A stretch of DNA of 18,223 nucleotides from Candidatus Jordarchaeum madagascarense (GTDB lineage: Archaea > Asgardarchaeota > Jordiarchaeia > Jordiarchaeales > Jordiarchaeaceae): assembly GCA_019056875.1 (NCBI GenBank), contig DXJA01000053.1:1-18223 (forward strand). The letters are read 5' to 3'. Numbering within the stretch: the stretch's first letter is position 1; each line of letters starts with the position of its first letter. This document shows positions 13,280-18,223 of this stretch, in pieces. Under the pieces are notes generated by a model, which saw only the letters and a list, made by a program, of their open reading frames with translations, was not told where the DNA came from and searched no databases. The position numbers were made by a program, and so were the translations under genes.

Positions 13280-13840
13280 TTAAGTTACCGAATTTTTAAC
13301 CACGTTTAGAAATCTATTCTTTATCTCTTCGGGCGGGATTTCTATTACGGATACATCAGCATTCTCTTTCTCAACCTTTGTAACAATTACTGTTAAATCT
13401 TTTTTTGATTTTCTATAAGCCTCGATGAGCTTTTTGGGGGAATCCACAACTAGAACTTTTTCAATTCCTGCACCCTTTGCTAATGCTACTAAATCCGTTT
13501 TACCAGCAGTGTAACTCGGTTGCCCCCCTGTTGACCCATAGGATTCATTATCAAAGATAATTAGTGTCAGATTTCTGGGCGACTGATTGGCTATTGTTGC
13601 TAGGGAGCCTAAATTCATTAGAATTGATCCGTCCCCGTCCATAACCACTACGTGTTTGTCTGTAGATAAAGAGAGACCCAAACCTATGGATGAAGCCAAC
13701 CCCATTGAGCCTAGCATATAAAAGTTTTCAGGTCTGTCTCTAACACTGTAAAGTTCTCTTGATGGAAAACCTATATTGCATACTATTAATTCTGTTTCAA
13801 ATTCATCTGCAATAGTCTTAATCGCTTCTATTCTTTTCAC
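13280..13840 (-). CDS. comE: Sulfopyruvate decarboxylase, beta subunit
   Basis: TPP-binding subunit of the ComDE enzyme that converts 3-sulfopyruvate to sulfoacetaldehyde and CO2. The Mg/TPP motif is present: GDGS at 69-72 followed by the Asn-containing end DNESYG at 97-102, plus CNIGFPSREL near the N-terminus and YMLGSMGLASSIGLGLS at 41-57, typical of ComE and phosphonopyruvate decarboxylases. Length of 186 aa matches the separate beta subunit. The start is GTG at 13840, fixed by a stop immediately upstream in frame, and overlaps the end of comD by 23 bases, so the two subunits are translationally coupled. Phosphonopyruvate decarboxylase is a relative, but no phosphonate gene is nearby. Confidence 0.95.
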   Translation of the reverse strand: MKRIEAIKTIADEFETELIVCNIGFPSRELYSVRDRPENFYMLGSMGLASSIGLGLSLSTDKHVVVMDGDGSILMNLGSLATIANQSPRNLTLIIFDNESYGSTGGQPSYTAGKTDLVALAKGAGIEKVLVVDSPKKLIEAYRKSKKDLTVIVTKVEKENADVSVIEIPPEEIKNRFLNVVKNSVT

Positions 13841-14330
13841 CTTTCATCAGTTCCATTTCTATTAATACTGCTACGGGAATCTCATTCGAAAAGAATGTTT
13901 TTTTTGCTCTTTGAAAGGCTCTAGATATTTGACCTACGCTTTTCGGTGTTCGGTATGGAATCCCTATAGCTTTCAGTAAGTGAAGAGTAGCTTTCCCCAT
14001 GGGAATTTGTGCAGAAATCTTTTCTTCTTTTCCACCACGCTGAGCAATAAGTATCAGAAGCGGTATTTTAAAAACCTTGTTGAGAGACGCGAGTGCATTA
14101 ATTGAGTTCCCTAAACCACTATTCTGTATAATTAAAGCCGGTGTTTTGCCCCCCAAATACGCTCCTGCAGCTACGCCTACACCCTCCTCTTCTCGGGTTA
14201 CCGGTACGTGTAATATTCTTGGCTCAACATCCAGCATTTTTAAGAGATTTTTAAAGAGACTACTGGGCACTGATACCGCGAAATCAACACCGAAACTAAT
14301 AAGTTCATCGAAAATAATTTGAGAAATCAT
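13818..14330 (-). CDS. comD: Sulfopyruvate decarboxylase, alpha subunit
   Basis: Pyrimidine-binding (PYR) subunit of ComDE. It starts with the usual helix IIFDELISFGVDFAVSVPSS, and has TREEEGVGVAAGAYLGGK, in which a Glu (about residue 48-49) activates the TPP pyrimidine, then IIQNSGLGNSINALASL and the RGGKEE segment. About 170 aa, usual for ComD. The frame reaches TTG 14336, but the ATG at 14330 has GGGAG seven bases before it and is preferred. It is the first gene of the CoM cluster; a palindromic motif lies 30-60 bases upstream. Alpha and beta subunits overlap by 23 bases, indicating stoichiometric production. Confidence 0.94.
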   Translation of the reverse strand: MISQIIFDELISFGVDFAVSVPSSLFKNLLKMLDVEPRILHVPVTREEEGVGVAAGAYLGGKTPALIIQNSGLGNSINALASLNKVFKIPLLILIAQRGGKEEKISAQIPMGKATLHLLKAIGIPYRTPKSVGQISRAFQRAKKTFFSNEIPVAVLIEMELMKGEKNRSD

Positions 14331-14358
14331 AACCAAACTCCCGTAATATAGTAGGTTA

Positions 14359-14393
14359 AACAGATTGCATATTAGCCATTTTCCTAATCTGTT
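14359..14393. repeat. 8-bp inverted repeat upstream of the CoM operon
   Basis: AACAGATT at 14359-14366 and AATCTGTT at 14386-14393 are exact reverse complements, 19 bases apart, in the 97-base gap before comD. Arm-centre distance is 27 bases. The position, about 30-60 bases before the start codon, suits an operator for the cluster. Confidence 0.4.
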
Positions 14394-14433
14394 CTAGCTA
14401 CTTTAATTTTATTATTTTTTATTGAAAAATTTT

Positions 14434-15063
14434 TTAAAATCGACTTGGCGCGTTATAATTTCTGCGTAGATTTTTGAGAGCTATTGAAATACGGTAAATT
14501 GCGGTTAAGTTAGCGAGAACTCCGGTGATAATTAATCCATAAATCGGTAATTCGTTATCAAATAGATATAGAATAGAGGATACTGAGAGTAGGAATAATC
14601 TTTCTGATCTACCAGCTATTCCTCTATCCAAATCCAAGCTGTATGATTCTCCTCTAGACCGGGTGTAACTTACCATTATAAACCCTATTATGGATATGAC
14701 CACCCACAGAGGGAATGGAAATAAAAAGTAAAAATTTGAAGACTCTTCCCAGAATAAGAATCCTAAGATTATAATTAAATCAGAGTACCTATCAGCTATA
14801 GAGTCTAGAAATGCACCTCTCATGGAAACAGAGTCTGTTATTTTGGCTAAGGCACCATCTACTCCGTCTAATAGACCCGAAACAAACACTAAAACACCGT
14901 AGAGGACTGGGAAATCAAGATAAATCGCGACGAATGCGAAAGAAGAGAAACTTAGCGCAAGAAGAGTCACCTGATTAGGAGTAAAACCTATTCTTGCAAA
15001 AACCTTGGCCATTTTAAGAACAATAGGTCTAAAGACATAGCGGAGTCTATATTTGGAAGGCAA
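14434..15063 (-). CDS. CDP-alcohol phosphatidyltransferase
   Basis: Integral membrane enzyme that transfers a CDP-activated group to an alcohol. The signature is complete except for one change: D66-x2-D69-G70-x2-A73-K74-x8-G83-x3-D87-x3-D91, with Lys in place of the usual Arg. About five to six membrane helices follow from 31 to 195. Length of 209 aa is usual. Archaeal relatives make archaetidylinositol phosphate, archaetidylglycerol or, in the DIPP pathway, di-myo-inositol phosphate precursors. The start is TTG at 15063 with GTAGG just before it. The preceding gene, 21 bases away on the same strand, is a nucleotidyltransferase, so the two probably act in sequence: activation with CTP, then headgroup transfer. 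The acceptor cannot be told from sequence. Confidence 0.88.
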   Translation of the reverse strand: MPSKYRLRYVFRPIVLKMAKVFARIGFTPNQVTLLALSFSSFAFVAIYLDFPVLYGVLVFVSGLLDGVDGALAKITDSVSMRGAFLDSIADRYSDLIIILGFLFWEESSNFYFLFPFPLWVVISIIGFIMVSYTRSRGESYSLDLDRGIAGRSERLFLLSVSSILYLFDNELPIYGLIITGVLANLTAIYRISIALKNLRRNYNAPSRF

Positions 15064-15084
15064 AACCTACGCCCCATTTCAGAT

Positions 15085-16110
15085 CTATAAGGATTGAAAT
15101 AATAAGTTCTTATACCACACTGCATTAAAAAGGTGATTATGATTTTCAACAACAGCATTACCGAAGATCAATGAATTCTGAACTATTGCGCTAGACGCGA
15201 TCTCGCAATTCTGATTGAGGGATACAAAAGGACCTACTAGGTTTCTAGGACCAATTTGACAATTAGGTCCAATTACTGCAGGTCCCCTTATGGTAGAAGT
15301 TTTATCCAAATCAATCTTAATTTTCTTATTTAAGGGGCCTCTCAACTGTTTTGAATTCTTAATATAAAAATTATTTCGAGGAGTAAGACCCGTTTTAAGC
15401 GCAAATTCATTAGCTCGAAGTGCATCCGAAATAGTGTCTACATCGAACCAGAAATTTTCAGAAACATCAACGAAACACACCAACTGACCGCGTTGAATAA
15501 GTAGATTTAATGCGTCCAGAAGTATGTTCGAGCCATTTTCAAGACACTTATAGATATATTGGAAAATCGAAGTGTTACATTGGAGCAGACTAACACAGAG
15601 GTGTGGCTCCCCACCCTTAAGAAACGGTTCACAAAACCCGGAAACTCGGCCTTTCTTCAAGTCTGTGGGACAAGTATATATGGTTGTTCCCGTTCTGGCG
15701 TCGGAGGCTATATCCACAGCGACTGTTACTCCCATTCGTGAGTGGCTTTTTTTTATGGTTTGAATTGCTCTCGGATCTATAATGAAATCAGCGGGGCTTA
15801 CAAAAAAATCTTTTGAAGAAATTTCATTCTCGGCTGCCAGTAAAGAATGTATTGGGCCCAATTCATAGTTTTTAGAACGCTTATACCTTATTGATACTCC
15901 CAGTCGGGACCCATCTTCTAATTGAGTTTTTATCTGATTTCCAAGGTGCCCCGTTACAATTATAAAGTCTGAAACACCAGCATTTTTATACGCCAGAATT
16001 AGATGTTCAATTATAGGGCGGTTAGCTATGGGAATAAGCGGCTTGGGAATAAAATTTGATAGAGCGCCCATACGTTTACCTTTGCCCGCAGCGAGTATTA
16101 CAGCCTCCAA
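15085..16110 (-). CDS. Sugar/inositol phosphate nucleotidyltransferase with beta-helix tail
   Basis: Cytoplasmic NTP transferase. The N-terminal Rossmann-like domain has the signature AVILAAGKGKRMGAL followed by KPLIPIANRPIIEH, and a metal-binding Asp in PADFIID. Around residue 260-341 is a left-handed beta-helix with hexapeptide-type repeats (IRGPAVIGPNCQIGPRNLVG and onward), as in GlmU/glucose-1-phosphate nucleotidyltransferase relatives. The frame opens with TTG 16125, but TTG 16110 is preferred because GAGG lies about eight bases before it and it gives MEAVILAAGKG, the canonical N-terminus. It is likely co-transcribed with the CDP-alcohol phosphatidyltransferase 21 bases downstream. That pairing resembles the inositol-1-phosphate cytidylyltransferase/DIPP synthase fusion, here as two genes. 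Substrate is unproven; UTP/dTTP sugar chemistry is the alternative. Confidence 0.85.
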   Translation of the reverse strand: MEAVILAAGKGKRMGALSNFIPKPLIPIANRPIIEHLILAYKNAGVSDFIIVTGHLGNQIKTQLEDGSRLGVSIRYKRSKNYELGPIHSLLAAENEISSKDFFVSPADFIIDPRAIQTIKKSHSRMGVTVAVDIASDARTGTTIYTCPTDLKKGRVSGFCEPFLKGGEPHLCVSLLQCNTSIFQYIYKCLENGSNILLDALNLLIQRGQLVCFVDVSENFWFDVDTISDALRANEFALKTGLTPRNNFYIKNSKQLRGPLNKKIKIDLDKTSTIRGPAVIGPNCQIGPRNLVGPFVSLNQNCEIASSAIVQNSLIFGNAVVENHNHLFNAVWYKNLLFQSL

Positions 16111-16191
16111 CTCTATAAACCTCAAAAAGGTAATAAGGAGCTTGGGTTTCGATAGTAAAAAGTGACTTATTACACTTTCCTTTTAAAATGA

Positions 16192-16842
16192 TTGATTTTG
16201 GAGCTGCCAGAGAGATTGAAAACTATTAAAATAGAACCTAAAAATCCAGATATAGAAATAATTAAAGAAGCGGGAAATTTACTCAGAAAAGGAAAATTAG
16301 TGGCATATCCAACTGACACGGTTTATGGTTTGGGTACCGATCCGTTTAACATAGTGGCAGTTAAGAATTTATTGAAAGTAAAAAAAAGAGATAAGGAATT
16401 GGGTTTACCAATACTTGTATCAGATGAAGAAGTGGCCAGAAGGGTGGCTGAATTTACACCTGAAGCAGATCTACTCTCAAGGAATTTTTGGCCGGGCGCA
16501 TTAACTTTGGTTCTAAGAACCCGCGTTAAGTTTCCCAGTATGGTCACAGGAAACAGGGAAAATATAGCTGTCAGACTGCCATCCCACAAAGTTCCACAGC
16601 TCTTAGCCAAGTGCATAAATGGAATCTTAATTGGAACAAGTGCAAACATTTCTGGCAAGCCTCCGGCATTGAATGCAGATCAAGTCCAAGAACAAATTGG
16701 AAGAGAGGTGGATATGATACTGGATGGTGGTGAAACTTTATGCGAAAACCCTTCCACGATTGTTGATCTAACGCAAAAACCACCGGCTATTATTCGTGAG
16801 GGGCAAATCAGCCTTCAATCTCTAAAAAAATTCATTTTATAA
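16192..16842 (+). CDS. L-threonylcarbamoyladenylate synthase (Sua5/YrdC family)
   Basis: Makes threonylcarbamoyl-AMP from threonine, bicarbonate and ATP, the first step of the tRNA t6A37 modification. YrdC-fold motifs: GKLVAYPTDTVYGLGTDP, KKRDKELGLPILV with the basic KxR, FWPGALTLVL, IAVRLP and GTSANISGKPPA. At 216 aa or less it is the single-domain type without the Sua5 C-terminal domain. Start is ambiguous: TTG 16192 is the longest; TTG 16216, giving MKTIKIEPKNPD, fits family N-termini and lies close to the start predicted by a TTTTAAAA box at 16181-16188. The convergent neighbour is the KEOPS subunit Cgi121, which acts in the next step of the same modification. Confidence 0.93.
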   Translation: MILELPERLKTIKIEPKNPDIEIIKEAGNLLRKGKLVAYPTDTVYGLGTDPFNIVAVKNLLKVKKRDKELGLPILVSDEEVARRVAEFTPEADLLSRNFWPGALTLVLRTRVKFPSMVTGNRENIAVRLPSHKVPQLLAKCINGILIGTSANISGKPPALNADQVQEQIGREVDMILDGGETLCENPSTIVDLTQKPPAIIREGQISLQSLKKFIL

Positions 16843-16886
16843 AGAGTAACATTAAATTTGGTAATTCGAATCTGTATTAGAATAAT

Positions 16887-17468
16887 TCATTTCTGTAAAA
16901 TTAATAATGAGGATTTCTCAATACAATATCTTGTTAGAGCCTCAACACAGTAACTCCATTCATACGAACCACAAATTGTTTTTAACTCGATTTCCGTAAT
17001 TTGGAAAAAATTACGAATTTTATCAAATTTATCTGGGTTATTAATTAATAAAACCTCGTCATTCTCCGAACCATTGGTTATTAACAAAACTTTAGTATAA
17101 ACCTCATGAAGAAGGTTCTGGTCATCACCTATTAAGATAATTCCGATTTCTTTAGTATCAGAATGCACTCCCAAGTTTTTTACTGCTACACTGATCTGTC
17201 TTTGACCAGAAGCGTAAAGCAAGCATTCTACAGACAAACTATTTGAAATGTTTTTACCATAACTAAAAGCCTTAAGGGCGTTCAAAGCGCTGAAAAAAAG
17301 ATGCTCCCAAGTCGCAATTAGAGAGGAATCAAAAAGCTGAATTGTTACACCTGTTTCTTTGCTCAACTGATTAATATTATTAATAAGGGAGGATGTCTCA
17401 ATACCTGTAGTTTCCAAGCCAGAGACCACTATAAAATGATTCCCGTTTTCAACACTTTTAATTATCAT
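16887..17468 (-). CDS. KEOPS complex subunit Cgi121
   Basis: Small non-catalytic subunit of KEOPS, which transfers the threonylcarbamoyl group to A37 of ANN-decoding tRNAs; archaeal Cgi121 binds the tRNA 3' end. Family features: TIQLFDSSLIATWEHLFFSAL, the hydrophobic helix with FSYGKNISNSLSVECLLYASG, then RQISVAVKNLGV and IILIGDD. The frame extends to a TTG at 17510, but the ATG at 17468, eight bases after GGAAG, gives 193 aa and a normal N-terminus. The ~45-residue C-terminal part (about 150-193) is less conserved. It is downstream of the phosphoribosyltransferase gene (60-base gap) and convergent with sua5. The identification rests on the central motif block. Confidence 0.82.
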   Translation of the reverse strand: MIIKSVENGNHFIVVSGLETTGIETSSLINNINQLSKETGVTIQLFDSSLIATWEHLFFSALNALKAFSYGKNISNSLSVECLLYASGQRQISVAVKNLGVHSDTKEIGIILIGDDQNLLHEVYTKVLLITNGSENDEVLLINNPDKFDKIRNFFQITEIELKTICGSYEWSYCVEALTRYCIEKSSLLILQK

Positions 17469-17528
17469 ATAATTTACTTCCAATATTAGTTGAAAGGTAT
17501 GTATAGTCAAAAATTATTCACAGCCTAA

Positions 17529-18164
17529 TCACTTGTTATGCGCTGAATATCCTTCAATTATCTTTATCCAGTCCATAAAAGTTTTAATATACTTGGGTTT
17601 GATTCTAGTCCGTTCAAGCTCCTTTTCAATTTCCTTCAAAGTTTTGCCTTCTCTTTCCAACTTTCGGACGATGCTCTTAACTGTTTCAAAAATCTCCCAA
17701 GGATAAATGATCCATGCGCCTGTCTTAAAAACATAATAGTCGGGACAAACTATAGATTTTGGTTTCAAATGTAAAGTTGAAATCTTTATTTTAGATACAC
17801 CTTTATTTCTTAGATAATCTGCGGCAACTTTAAGACTTTTACCAGTATCTGCCACATCATCGCAAAGTAGTATTTGCTTTCCCGTAACATCTACCGAAAT
17901 ATCTTGAGTAATACAAGGACGATCCCGTGTTAAAAGTAAATCTTCGTAAAACTCCACCCGGATATTCGCTACCTCCTTTACGTCAAGGAGATCAGAGAGA
18001 ATGCGCGCAACAATCCACCCACCACGAGCGATGCCAACTATTGAATCAGGCCTGTAATTGTCATCAACGATTTTCTTTGCCAATTTTAACAGTAAGTCGT
18101 AGACCTCATCCCAACCAGGTGCAACGTATTCGACCTTATCCAACCAAAACACCGTAAAACCCAA
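17529..18164 (-). CDS. Purine/xanthine-type phosphoribosyltransferase
   Basis: Cytoplasmic type I phosphoribosyltransferase. The PRPP loop ILLCDDVADTGKSL is at 98-111, with the preceding IVGIARGGWIVARILSDLL (42-60) that contacts pyrophosphate. The C-terminal part contains the aromatic-rich KTGAWIIYPWEIFE typical of the Gpt/hypoxanthine-xanthine group in archaea, followed by a charged helical tail at 160-205. The likely reaction is salvage of a purine base with PRPP. The open frame begins at TTG 18164; GTG 18152 and TTG 18143 (giving MDKVEYVAPGWDE) are alternatives, the latter nearest to family N-termini. An AT-rich box near 18187-18198 could be the promoter. The base specificity cannot be read from sequence. 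Confidence 0.88.
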   Translation of the reverse strand: MGFTVFWLDKVEYVAPGWDEVYDLLLKLAKKIVDDNYRPDSIVGIARGGWIVARILSDLLDVKEVANIRVEFYEDLLLTRDRPCITQDISVDVTGKQILLCDDVADTGKSLKVAADYLRNKGVSKIKISTLHLKPKSIVCPDYYVFKTGAWIIYPWEIFETVKSIVRKLEREGKTLKEIEKELERTRIKPKYIKTFMDWIKIIEGYSAHNK

Positions 18165-18223
18165 GTTACTCTTAATTTATTAATTTTCATATAATTCAAT
18201 ATTTTGAAAAAATAAATTAATCA

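Noticed and set aside
16855..16886. tRNA-like TTCGAATC word
   Set aside because: No acceptor or anticodon stem can be drawn around it.

Overview
The window reads as a piece of an Asgard archaeon genome. The strongest evidence is an actin that is almost eukaryotic in sequence (minus strand, 7560 down to 6375). AT-rich intergenic DNA, TATA-like boxes, many TTG/GTG starts and archaeal-type enzymes (ApgM, KEOPS subunit Cgi121, ComA/ComB, a split Tad/FlaJ-type membrane platform) agree with this. A nearly complete coenzyme M (CoM) biosynthesis cluster beside the actin points to an Asgard lineage that uses CoM, such as the alkyl-CoM-reductase-bearing Helarchaeales-like groups. That last step is inference, because no Mcr/Acr gene lies in the window.

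Layout. (1) 257-3949: a small Tad/type IV-like pilus locus with a tiny divergent prepilin, a secretion ATPase and two membrane platform proteins. (2) 3959-5910: a LOG/TIGR00725 Rossmann protein and the archaeal phosphoglycerate mutase ApgM. (3) 5911-6374: a gene-free stretch with a strong G-quadruplex-like tract nested in a 12-bp inverted repeat. (4) 6375-7560: actin, whose reading frame is interrupted close to the 3' end by a 31-nt segment that looks like an archaeal bulge-helix-bulge (BHB) intron. (5) 7561-8819: a long upstream region with a perfect 10-bp inverted repeat, then a winged-helix regulator with a CARF-like C-terminal domain. (6) 14330 down to 8913: the CoM cluster, transcribed comD, comE, DUF39-ferredoxin (marker 16/ComF-type), cysteate synthase-like, comA, comB. 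(7) 16125 down to 14434: a nucleotidyltransferase and a CDP-alcohol phosphatidyltransferase, probably a lipid or inositol-phosphate headgroup pair. (8) 16192-17468: two tRNA t6A genes, Sua5/YrdC (plus) and Cgi121 (minus), convergent, followed by a purine-type phosphoribosyltransferase.

How the genes fit together. ComA and ComB make sulfolactate from PEP and sulfite. The cysteate synthase-like enzyme offers a second entry from phosphoserine. Both routes meet at sulfopyruvate, which ComDE decarboxylates to sulfoacetaldehyde, and the DUF39-ferredoxin protein is the best candidate for installing the thiol. Sulfolactate dehydrogenase (ComC) is not present here.

The most notable observation is the actin interruption. 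The unspliced frame stops after Ser-Val-Trp-Ile. Removing 31 nt restores the universally conserved Gly-Gly-Ser-Ile-Leu junction and a complete actin C-terminus. The removed segment folds with its flanking exons into a BHB-like structure that places both cuts in three-base bulges. All folding and alignment was done by eye.
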